Below, one piece after another: positions 31,958 through 39,376 of a stretch of DNA of 39,376 nucleotides. The notes beneath the pieces were generated by a model. It saw only the letters and a list, made by a program, of their open reading frames with translations, was not told where the DNA came from and did no database searches. The DNA is from Plantago elongata. Taxonomy: Eukaryota > Streptophyta > Magnoliopsida > Lamiales > Plantaginaceae. The position numbers and the translations under genes were made by a program. The stretch covers positions 1 to 39,376 of the forward strand of contig JAYMSP010000893.1 of assembly GCA_036897095.1 (NCBI GenBank). Reading direction: 5' to 3'. Every line of letters starts with the position of its first letter. Position 1 is the first letter of the stretch.

Positions 31958-33353
31958 TGTAAAATCCCAGAAAATTTTATTGGACCGTATGTTTAAAATT
32001 AATTTGAAGACGATAAATTATTTGGGCTTAAGTTGCTATGAGATTTTATGAGTTGTTATTTTATGGATATATAAATCTAGATGGACTATGATTATTTTAT
32101 TGGATTAGATTTTGGATCGGCATAAAAACCCAAAAGGTGTATAAATAAGTTATACGATAATTGGGCCCGAGAAAATTATAAATATATACCAATTATTATA
32201 AGGTTAATTAAGTGTTGTTGCAGACTGGCTATGTATATTTAGTATTCCCTGGCGGCAAAGGAATATTGAGTTGCGATGGGCAGGACGGACTACTGTGTAT
32301 ATACGAATTCTTGAGGTTGAAAGATTATAGCACACCAAATTAATGGTGCCCTTTTGGACGGTCAGGGGAGTTTTCATTAATGACGGTGGATTTGAGGTGC
32401 ATATGGCAGATCAAGTAACATGTAAATTTGGGAGGATGAGAAGGTTAGTAAAGTTTAGGAGAATTAGCTCTACTTGAATTTAAGTTCGTAGTAAGGTAAG
32501 GAGGTTTCCTTGATTCTTTTGCTTCTATTCTATTGTTATTATATATATGTATTGTTTTTTTGTTTGACAAATAACTTATGGTTATTATACCAAGTAATGG
32601 GCTTGGTATAATAGTCTTTTCGAAAGGATCAAGTATGTGTACCCATAAATGTTTTAATGTGATTGCGAACATAAAATTATTTCTTAAAAAACATGGATTG
32701 AAAATATGTTTTATGCTCATCGATATGCCTATGAATTGTTTGGGCCCCTTCGGGGGAATGTCGTGCTTTTGGAGATCTCCCAATGTATTGTTATTCCTGT
32801 TGTAGGACATTGTCATTGTTATTGTTATATGAAAAGCCGACCTGTGAGCCAACACGGTTCGTGTGGCTTTAGTGTATTATCTGATTGCGCAAAGTGAAAA
32901 GTTACTATTTTGATAAAGTGTTCCATGCAAAATGTATTTTGGATATGCAAAACGTATATATATGTATGCTTTGAAATACTCTGCTTGATCCGGGTAGAAG
33001 TGCCCATGAAGCTCACCCTTACGCCCTCCCTCTCATATATTTAGTAAGTGATTCATACGGAGATTCTTTGGAGTTGAGACGGTAGGCGGATGCTGAATTT
33101 TGTGAAGACTTTTAGTAGTTGTTGTGTAATCTGAGATATCTATTGTATTGGATGTTTTGTACGGTCGAGATTGTCATTGTATTGAATCTTTCTAATGGAT
33201 GTAATTATTGTATGGTTTTTAGATGCTCTATTGTATATCACTCTGAGGTTTTATTACGTATTTGAGGATTAAAGGAAGGTTTCATCTTGGCGTGAGCTCA
33301 TCTCACGATAGACGGCTGGTCGCGCCAAAGTAATTTGGTTTTGGGGCGTGACA
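31958..33353 (+). mobile_element. Solo LTR of a Ty3-type retrotransposon, 1396 bp
   Basis: Starts TGTAAAATCCCAGAAAATTT and ends TTTTGGGGCGTGACA, the TG...CA termini and GGGGCGTGACA tail typical of plant Ty3/Gypsy LTRs (Tekay-like, from memory). It is flanked by ATCCA (31953-31957) and ATCGA (33354-33358), a 5-bp target duplication with one mismatch. A TATA box (TATAAATAA) lies at 32140-32148. No primer-binding site follows and no polypurine tract or gag-pol precedes, so it is a solo LTR left by recombination. The small open frames inside are chance. Confidence 0.75.
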
Positions 33354-33584
33354 ATCGAGTTCCATCTCCAAACCTGTTGGGCCTGGAGCAGTAGGCCCAA
33401 TCTGGTTGTTGTTGTTGTTTTTGTTGTTTTGTGCATTGGGGAAGAACGACCAACTTTCAAACCTTGAGCTTTGAATACGACGAAAACTGGGCATGGATGA
33501 ACTAGAATCATCATCAACAATCAATGGATCATTTACATGCATTTGTGGAACTGAACTGGTCGCTATTGAAATTGTGCCCACCAT
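33354..33584 (-). pseudogene. C-terminal part of the Myb/SANT-like pseudogene (open segment)
   Basis: Open from 33584 through the LTR border. It encodes VDDDSSSSMPSFRRIQSSRF followed by an asparagine/lysine run and GPTAPGPTGLEMELD, where the host sequence stops and LTR sequence begins. Acidic-serine linkers followed by low-complexity tails are usual in this protein class (from memory). The apparent continuation CHAPKPNYFG... is LTR-encoded and not part of the gene. Confidence 0.5.
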
Positions 33585-35005
33585 GAAAAGAAAATATTGG
33601 TTTAGCCGGGTCTGCGGTCACGACCCAAGCAAGATTCCCGAGAACATGCGGCGGGGCAGGATCGGTAACCAAACAACGTGCAATAGATTGACGGTGAGTT
33701 GATGTTTCACCTTACTTGCCACCTCTTCCAATCAATACACCAAACAAGCGTCTATCAATGCTCTTCTTGGGATTAGACGGTGCTCCATCTTGGGAAGAAC
33801 TGATCGTGATGACAAGAACATTTTGATTAGTTGTTTGCATGTCGCTAGACTTGCCTTCATCAGAATCAGGTGCAACAAAAATTGTGCACATCTGTCACAG
33901 TGCCATTCACCCTCCTTCCTGTAAGCCGGCCCATTAGAATAATCCTAATGCATGCAAGAAATGTGTATCATATTAAACAAGCTCATAACCTGTAATTATA
34001 TTCACGAACTAAAAGTTCATTAGTGCCCTAAGTATAGTACGTCAGGCGGGACAGTCATCATGGAGGGTGTTGCTGGTGATATCGTAATGCACACCAGGGA
34101 GTTCGATGATTTCTGAGAATTGTTGATACATTTCCCTCAACATCAAGAAACGGTTGTTGATGTCAGACTGTGAGAAACATTTAACCATTTGATTCAATTT
34201 GAGTCTCGCAACTTACACGTACTTGGAATCGACTTCAATAGGGAACCCCGTTTGATTGGCATGTTCAGAGAGTGTGTTGATGAAAATGCCTTCACATGTT
34301 GCAATCCAAACGTTAACTTTGTAGTATAAATAGTTGTCTTGTGGTCGGTCTCGTGGAGACGATGAATTCATAACTTGGCTGCAACAAGTAGATTTGTATT
34401 AATGAAGTTTGAACTCTAGATTGAATTGTACAACCATACAAAGCATTGAAAGTAATATATGAGTGCTACTAGGTTAGATTTTTGCAATATTGACAAGAAA
34501 ATTGATTTTAAGCCGTTAGTTAGTTGAAACCTTTGTATGATCAAGATAAAACCATTGCATAAAAGGTTGGTGTTTTGATAGAAGGTAATGTAGCATACAT
34601 ATTTTAATAGTGAAGGGTGTTGATTGAGTATGAGATATGTTTCTAAACTATGGATCTGAAGGCTATATATAGAGTTTTTTTTTTGTGATGATATGCATTT
34701 GATACTATTAAAACTTGTACTACAATACTTGTAAAGTACCAGCTTTCGTACCCGTGAACGACTTCAATACAGTTACGATCGTTGTACGATTCTATTTTCA
34801 TAGTCATTCAAACTGTATCAGTCAATAACTGCAACTGCATATGGACATTTAAAACTGCAAGAATTCGATCACAGTGTTATTTTGTATTGCTAAAGTGGAA
34901 TATGAAATGGTGTGTCACTTTGACCTAGCCTTAAATTTTTGCTTATAAAAATCGTTTTTATTAGGACTATTTAAAACACTCTTGTGCTCTTTTATATTTA
35001 CAAAC

Positions 35006-35603
35006 ATGTTGAACACTATTCTTCAGCAAAGTTACTACCTATTCCCAGATGATAGCCCATGGTATGCCTTCTGCAATGAAGTATTTGTGCAATCTCTTTG
35101 GCAATACAATACAGATGATCTAGAAGGTAATTTTGTTCAATCATATCATGAAGACGCAGTTGGAGATGCAATGCTCAAAGTTAATAATTTGTGTTGTGGT
35201 GACAATTTCTTCTCAACAAAAGATGGTTAAGTACAATTTAAGATATTATTCAATTGTTACCGATGTTTCGGGTATTTATTAAAATCTGGATGTATTGGAT
35301 GGTCCTCCGATGATAACAACATAATAACCGTCAAAGATATAGTGTGGTTCAACCACATAGTGGAGGTTCGATGAATGTTTTTATAATAGGTTGGTAGATC
35401 TTTGTATTAAAAAAATATTTTTTCCCCACAATGATTTGATTTGAAAAATGTTGCAAGATGGTCCATTCACAAAGGCATATGCTCACAATGGCGACCCGAT
35501 ATGGAAAGAACTCATGTCGATTTTTGAAAGTTATGATTCCTATGTGGATATAGTTCGAAGAGCAAGAAAGTTGCGCTTTATTGATTGTGCTAGTCGAACA
35601 TGA
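35006..35603 (+). pseudogene. Second Myb/SANT-like domain relic, plus strand, at least two frame changes
   Basis: Three collinear open pieces. 35006-35230 reads DDSPWYAFCNEVFVQSLWQY and DDLEGNFVQSYHED. 35231-35374, in another frame, reads VQFKILFNCYRCFGYLLKSG followed by IGWSSDDNNIITVKDIVWFN. 35448-35603 reads GPFTKAYAHNGDPIWKELMS. Together they follow the Myb/SANT-like layout (W..F...., then K.RF..L...Y..F..LL...G.GW....N.I....D.VW, then A..Y...G.P.W..L..IF). The pieces are out of frame with one another and lack clear splice signals for all joins. This is the opposite orientation to the other two Myb/SANT-like sequences, and it is a different subfamily from the 34371 one. Confidence 0.4.
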
Positions 35604-35829
35604 CGGATTGTTTCAAGCTAAAAAGAATGGTCAAGTTTATCTAGTACGTAAACCCTTGTTAGAATGGTTGAAGTTGTAAACCATGCCCTTTTATTTTGAG
35701 TTATATAGTTGTTATTAAGTTGTTTTTGGTAAATTCATATTACACTGCAAAATTTAATTAACAAGTCACATAAAAAAGATTAATTAACTTCAAATCTACC
35801 AGGATAGATATGGGAATCCTTGGGATTAG

Positions 35830-35950
35830 TAGGGCTGCTCATTTCATCCGGATCCGCAAATCCGGTCCGAATATCCGCTAAAACGGATCGGATCGCGTAT
35901 GGGATATTTATACATCCGTTTTGAACGGATAAAACGGATAAATCTATTTT
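35830..35950 (+). mobile_element. hAT-like transposon terminus with CGGAT subterminal repeats
   Basis: Begins TAGGGCTGCTCATTTC, a common start of plant hAT elements, and continues with at least ten ATCCG/CGGAT motifs in both orientations in 120 bp (for example ATCCGGATCCG, CGGATCGGATCG, CGGATAAAACGGATAAA). The expected 8-bp target duplication would be GGGATTAG at 35822-35829. I do not find the matching right end in the window, so only one terminus is called. Confidence 0.45.
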
Positions 35951-35957
35951 ATTTTGC

Positions 35958-36931
35958 GATATTTACAAATTAGTGCAACTTTTAAAAACTTCTTACACTT
36001 TAATAATATATGAAAATCTTCTTACAAATTGGTGATAGACTCCCTTCAAATTAGTGATATTTAGTAAATTTGAAATAAAATACACTATAATTGATAAAAT
36101 CTATCCCATATTTATAGGAAACTGAATCAAAACATGTTCACATGTCAGTTGAAACAAATTAAACATGCATATGCTAATTGACACAAGCATCATAATCAAA
36201 GTAATCAACCTTCTAGATTCTTACATCTTTCATTGCAGATTATTTTACTAATTAATATGATGCTTGTTTCATTTTGTAATATGCTCATAATTTCTTATTA
36301 ACTTATGTATGTAATACTAGTATGATGCTTGTTAAATGATGCTTGCATTACTAATATAATGTTTGTTTCGCATTTGATGCTTGAAGTATACGATGCTTGC
36401 AATGTAATGGAATAATGTTTGCAATGCTAATATGATGCTTGTTTCCTATTGATGATGCTTGTCTCTTATTGATGATGTTTGTAATATAATGTTAAGTGAT
36501 GCTTGCAATTAAATTTGAAAGAATGATGCTTTGAGATGATGATGACAAACATTAAAGTTTTATAGAAAAAAATTTAAAATTGAAATAAAATGCTTGAAAC
36601 GTTGGAAGAATGATGCTTGTAAAATTGAAAAATAAGATGTTTGGAGATAGATCGAAATAAACTAGAAAAAAAGATAACTTGGTTGGATGATGCTTAATTA
36701 TTTTGATGATGCTTGCATAATCTTACTCATTCTCTATTCTAACGTATTCAAATCTAAACAAAATCTAATTAGTTAATTGTAGATTTATTTTAATTATTAA
36801 ATATACTATCTTTAGTATTTAATTTGAGGATATATTTGAAATTGAATATATAAACACTAATTTGTAAGAAGTTTTTTGTATATCACTAAAGTGTAGGAAA
36901 GATCTGAGGAGAACACTATTTTGTAATAGTC
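35958..36931. mobile_element. Inverted-repeat unit of about 1 kb with internal GATGCTTG array
   Basis: The left arm (about 35958-36038) contains TTACAAATTAGTG, TTCTTACACTTTAATAATAT and CTTCTTACAAATTGGTGATA. The right arm (about 36850-36931), reverse complemented, gives TTACAAAATAGTG, TTCCTACACTTTAGTGATAT and CTTCTTACAAATTAGTGTTT. The arms are about 80 bp each, collinear, and differ at scattered positions. The centre carries the GATGCTTG motifs and no transposase, so it looks like a non-autonomous DNA transposon or foldback element. Exact ends and target duplication could not be fixed because the borders are AT-rich. Confidence 0.55.
36258..36718 (+). repeat. Dense GATGCTTG motif array
   Basis: Ten exact GATGCTTG copies lie within about 460 bp, all on the plus strand, with near-variants (AATGTTTG, GATGTTTG, GATGCTTAA) between them. 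Spacing is irregular (about 10-120 bp), so it is not a simple tandem repeat. One inverted copy (CAAGCATC) lies at about 36184. It fills the middle of the inverted-repeat unit. Confidence 0.8.
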
Positions 36932-37204
36932 TTTTTTATTTAACATTTCTTTCAAACTTAATTATTCATTTCATTTTCTTTTCTCATTTTCTTCAAATTC
37001 TTGAATTGATTTTAAATGTTGTTAATTAATTATAACAAAATTACACTGGTATTTTCTTTTAATAATTGAAAGTAAAAATTATATGATCTAGGTGCCCTCC
37101 ATGCACTAGTCGTGAGAATCTAATGAAATTATACAAGGAAATTATATGATCTAATAGTTGCATTGATTTTAAATGTTATACTACACTTGACATTAAACAA
37201 GGAT

Positions 37205-37345
37205 ATTACTACACTTGAAAACTACAACACTTGAAAATGAGAATTACAATACTTGAAATTGATAACTACAACACTTGAAATTGAGAACTACAACACTTGA
37301 AATTGAAAATTACAATACTTGAAATTGAGAACTACAACAATGAAA
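37205..37345 (+). repeat. 22-bp tandem repeat, five full copies plus partial ends
   Basis: Full units start at 37221, 37243, 37265, 37287 and 37309 with consensus ACTACAACACTTGAAATTGA plus two bases. Two variants alternate: ACTACAACACTTG and ATTACAATACTTG, in order A-B-A-A-B. Flanking partial copies lie at 37205 and 37331. It lies just beyond the 3' side of the Myb/SANT-like reading frame. Confidence 0.9.
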
Positions 37346-37379
37346 GTACTACATTTAAATTCTAGTTATTGACCCGAGA

Positions 37380-37528
37380 ACCTCGCACGCTTCCTTGTAG
37401 AGCTTCTTCTCGCCGTCTTTCAATTCTACCCCCAAATCTATTTTGAAGGAAAGCATCAAATACGTGTACTTCATCTTTGACTTGTTAAAGCTTTGGAACA
37501 CATCAATCCATCCACTATATTTGGCCTT
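37380..37528 (-). pseudogene. In-frame continuation after the stop of the Myb/SANT-like gene
   Basis: Immediately after the TAA the same frame reads KAKYSGWIDVFQSF, then SKMKYTYLMLSF, then LKDGEKKLYKEACEVLGSI before the next stop. The charged, helix-prone composition fits the usual C-terminal segment of this family. I infer a single nonsense mutation, but a natural shorter protein is possible. Confidence 0.4.
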
Positions 37529-38209
37529 TTAAGGTTGAGCTTCCTTAACCTTCCTTTTTGCCTCGTCTCTTCCTATAGGGCGAAATGGTTTTACTACCGG
37601 TGTGTCGCTCGGTCTTTCCTCATTGTTTGCATTGGAAGATGTGTACTCCCCCACATTATTCACTTTGGTTCGTTTCAGCATTGAATTGTTTTTTAAACAT
37701 TCGGCATACACTCTCCACTTAGGTGCTTCCTTCAAGAGGTGGTAACAATGTTCGTACTTCCACACCGGCTCTTTGGCATTTGGATCTGCTTTGGCCTTCT
37801 CACTAATGGATTTTTGGACCCAACTTATCCTAGCCATATTCTTGATATCTTCCGGTGAACTTCTGCTTCTATTCATTCTTTCAACTTCGTCGAGCGCCCA
37901 AACATAACTCGCTACGTCTGTGCTAATTGTATGGAACTTGTGCTTGCAAGAACCACATTCCCTTGCAAGCGAACCGTTTGGAGAATTACGATTGCAATAT
38001 GAAGTAACACGCTCCCAATACGTATTACCTTTTTGGTTGTTGCCGGCAATAGCATCTTCACTTGTGTTTAACCATGTTTTACACAAAAGTATTTCGTCTT
38101 TGGTTTTCCAAGGAATACACACCCTTTTCGATTTCCCTTTCACTTTCCCTTTCGCTTCAACCGGTGGATCGTCGTCTTCAATAGTTTGGACGTTGGATGG
38201 TTGTGTCAC
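37529..38209 (-). CDS. Myb/SANT-like protein of the transposon-associated ('GST T3-like'/NAM-associated) family, 226 codons
   Basis: Residues 1-35 are an acidic/basic leader. Residues about 33-130 form a trihelix/Myb-like domain: WKTKDEILLCKTWLNTSEDA, NQKGNTYWERVTSYCNRNSP, then a W/F-spaced core. Residues about 165-195 read EPVWKYEHCYHLLKEAPKWR, the family hallmark. Such proteins are often misannotated as glutathione S-transferase T3-like; they carry no GST domain and are thought to derive from DNA-transposon accessory proteins (family knowledge). The frame ends at TAA (37529-37531), but the same frame stays open for about 50 more codons (IDVFQSFNKSKMK, LKDGEKKLYKEACEVLGS), the region where relatives have a C-terminal coiled coil. 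So the gene may be truncated by a nonsense change. No intron is needed. Confidence 0.65.
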   Translation of the reverse strand: MTQPSNVQTIEDDDPPVEAKGKVKGKSKRVCIPWKTKDEILLCKTWLNTSEDAIAGNNQKGNTYWERVTSYCNRNSPNGSLARECGSCKHKFHTISTDVASYVWALDEVERMNRSRSSPEDIKNMARISWVQKSISEKAKADPNAKEPVWKYEHCYHLLKEAPKWRVYAECLKNNSMLKRTKVNNVGEYTSSNANNEERPSDTPVVKPFRPIGRDEAKRKVKEAQP

Positions 38210-38286
38210 TTCAACTTTCGGAATATAGGGACCAATGGTGTAATTGATGGTTTGTGGAGGACAATATATACAAGAATTATCTTAAG

Positions 38287-39376
38287 TACAAAATTGTTTC
38301 TTCTCAGAGACAATTTATTACATGCACTTCAGGCTGTGATTCTTGTATAGTTGAGGTTGAAGGAACCTCTTCTCCATTCAAAGAGGTGGGTGCATCAACG
38401 TTTTCCCCCTACTTTGTGGTCTATGTGAAAGCCTGTTTCAAATGAAGCTTATGAGTAACAAGTTTAACATTGAAAATGCTTAACAAGTTAGATACAAACC
38501 ATTTTTGCTACCTGTGAATCATCATGCACATTGGCTTCCATTTCATGGCTAGAAGTTTCTGGTACTTCAAACCTTTCCTCTGCTTGAACATTCTGAGTTT
38601 CCGTCTCAGATGTTTGAGGACTTGCACGGATGTAGGAATTTCTTCAGCAATAAAGTTTGCTGGCAACTGAAATGTGGAAGCAACGCCAATATCTTCCATC
38701 ATTCTGTCATCAACCGCCAAGCCTTCATCTGCCTGTTGGGGTGTGACATCTTCTACTACCTCTTATGGGATTGCATCATCTGCAACCTTGGCTTTCTGAG
38801 GCAGTGAAGCTGAGCTAGAGGCTCCACCATGAGTTTCCATCCTTGATCTTTTGAGTACCAACTGCAATGGCACATCATCATCAGAATCCATTTCCAAGTC
38901 TGGGATAGACTCATCGATCTGGTTGTGTTCATTCACGGATAACTGTGGCATTTCGCCTATGTTGAAGGATCTCCTTTCTGAACTGGTGTCCTTCTGGACT
39001 GGAAGGGGTCTCTGGGCTTCAACATCTTGTGTTGCCCTTTCTGGTTGAGGAGTGTCATAAATGACAAGCTGAATCCTCTTCCTTGACCTAGGTTTATTGA
39101 TCCTTGGTTTCTTTGCAATATGGACCTCACCCTGTACCTATTCTATAGGTACTCCTTCACTTTGAGCAACCAACTCATCCTTGGCACCTTTTTCAAGGCT
39201 TCCTCATGAGCATGTCGATACATTGTGTTGGTCACTTGAATGACTCACCCTGTACCTATTCTATAGGTACTCCTTCACTTTGAGCAACCAACTCATCCTT
39301 GGCAACCTTTTTCAAGGCTTCCTCATGAGCATGTCGATACATTGTGTTGGTCACTTGAATGTCCAGTTGCTCTCTG
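38287..39376 (-). pseudogene. Unrecognised acidic low-complexity coding relic with frameshifts
   Basis: On the minus strand a coding-like, Glu/Asp/Gln/Ser-rich sequence runs in from the right edge: TNTMYRHAHEEALKKVAKDE, then KKPRINKPRSRKRIQLVIYD, then DLEMDSDDDVPLQLVLKRSR, ending at TAA near 38766. The theme continues in other frames (VEDVTPQQADEGLAVDD, then SETETQNVQAEERFEVPETS to DDSQ at 38516). A CAG/GTAGCA donor there could join an acceptor near 38407 (GTAG before GGGGAAAACG), continuing DAPTSLNGEEVPSTSTIQES to a TGA near 38289. At least one stop and one frame change are required. It could be a retrotransposon-encoded protein or a decayed plant gene. I cannot name a family. Confidence 0.35.
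39126..39362. repeat. 118-bp tandem duplication at the right edge
   Basis: 39126-39243 and 39244-39362 are the same sequence, starting CTCACCCTGTACCTATTCTA and ending GTTGGTCACTTGAATG. The only internal difference I see is one base (GGCACC in copy 1, GGCAACC in copy 2), which shifts the frame of copy 1. Each copy holds the short palindrome TACCTAT-TCT-ATAGGTA. It could be a genuine recent duplication or an assembly error. Confidence 0.9.

Larger units (their letters stand above)
31893..34371 (-). pseudogene. Myb/SANT-like DNA-binding domain protein, decayed and split by the solo LTR
   Basis: The minus-strand start at 34371 reads MNSSSPRDRPQDNYLYY, then IFINTLSEHANQTGF and PIEVDSKYV before a TAA at 34213-34215. 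The same frame continues with LKLNQM...DINNRFLMLREMYQQF and ELPGVHYDITSNTL, ending at a second stop near 34052. This is the pattern of plant Myb/SANT-like domains. Downstream pieces in shifted frames (APDSDEGKSSDMQ near 33870, PNPKKSIDRRLFGVLIGRGG-like near 33750) and an open C-terminal part (33584-33354, DDDSSSSMPSFRRIQSSRF, Asn-rich run) complete the gene. The LTR lies after codon GAT at 33354-33356. Beyond it, 31952-31893 stays open in the same frame for 19 codons to a TAG. Family call is moderate; decay is clear. Confidence 0.5.

Noticed and set aside
32445..32855. Minus-strand frame of 136 codons
   Set aside because: Lies wholly inside the solo LTR, antisense to it, with no protein similarity that I recognise.
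32578..32897. Plus-strand frames inside the LTR
   Set aside because: LTRs are non-coding; the frames are short and mutually overlapping.
36258..37345. CRISPR-like array
   Set aside because: The motif spacing is irregular in the GATGCTTG region, and the 22-bp array is a plain tandem repeat with no unique spacers; the sequence is a plant nuclear genome.
37529..38209. Glutathione S-transferase (theta-type) assignment
   Set aside because: Databases often use the name GST T3-like for this family, but the sequence has no thioredoxin-fold or GST helical domain; the Myb/SANT-like pattern explains it.

Overview
This window is nuclear DNA from a flowering plant, almost certainly a core eudicot; the order cannot be fixed from the sequence. 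It is AT-rich, has many short exons with GT-AG introns, Stowaway-type MITEs (termini like CTCCCTCCGTCC flanked by TA), a tRNA-derived SINE remnant, LTR-retrotransposon sequence and plant-specific Myb/SANT-like genes.

Positions 3373-30223 (minus strand) hold one complete housekeeping gene, THO2 (THO complex subunit 2, metazoan THOC2), the scaffold of the THO/TREX complex that couples transcription to mRNA processing and export. I could place 34 coding exons, all with GT-AG borders and compatible phases. They give a 1779-residue protein without internal stops, close to the size of known plant THO2 proteins. The gene covers about 27 kb because several introns (3, 6, 19, 28, 30) have been enlarged by MITEs, a SINE, microsatellite and other repeat sequence. 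The upstream region (about 30300-30540) carries a telo-box and three site II (TGGGCT) elements, a promoter type typical of growth-linked plant genes.

Positions 1-2530 look like LTR-type or other repeat sequence on the plus strand, with a 33-bp minisatellite. A MITE follows at about 2537-2745.

Positions 30540-39376 are a repeat-rich intergenic zone. It contains a 1.4-kb solo LTR (31958-33353) with a near-perfect 5-bp target duplication, sitting in the 3' part of a decayed Myb/SANT-like gene (minus strand). Further along are a second decayed Myb/SANT-like sequence (plus strand, 35006-35603), one hAT-like terminus, an inverted-repeat unit of about 1 kb packed with GATGCTTG motifs (about 35958-36931), a 22-bp tandem array, a third Myb/SANT-like open reading frame of 226 codons (minus strand, 37529-38209), and a frameshifted acidic coding relic ending in a 118-bp tandem duplication at the right edge.

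No rRNA gene, intact tRNA gene, CRISPR array or bacterial-type operon is present. The most noteworthy items are the stop-free 84-nt intron 17 of THO2, the solo LTR in a Myb/SANT-like pseudogene, the GATGCTTG inverted-repeat element, and the clustering of three Myb/SANT-like sequences with no transposase in the window.
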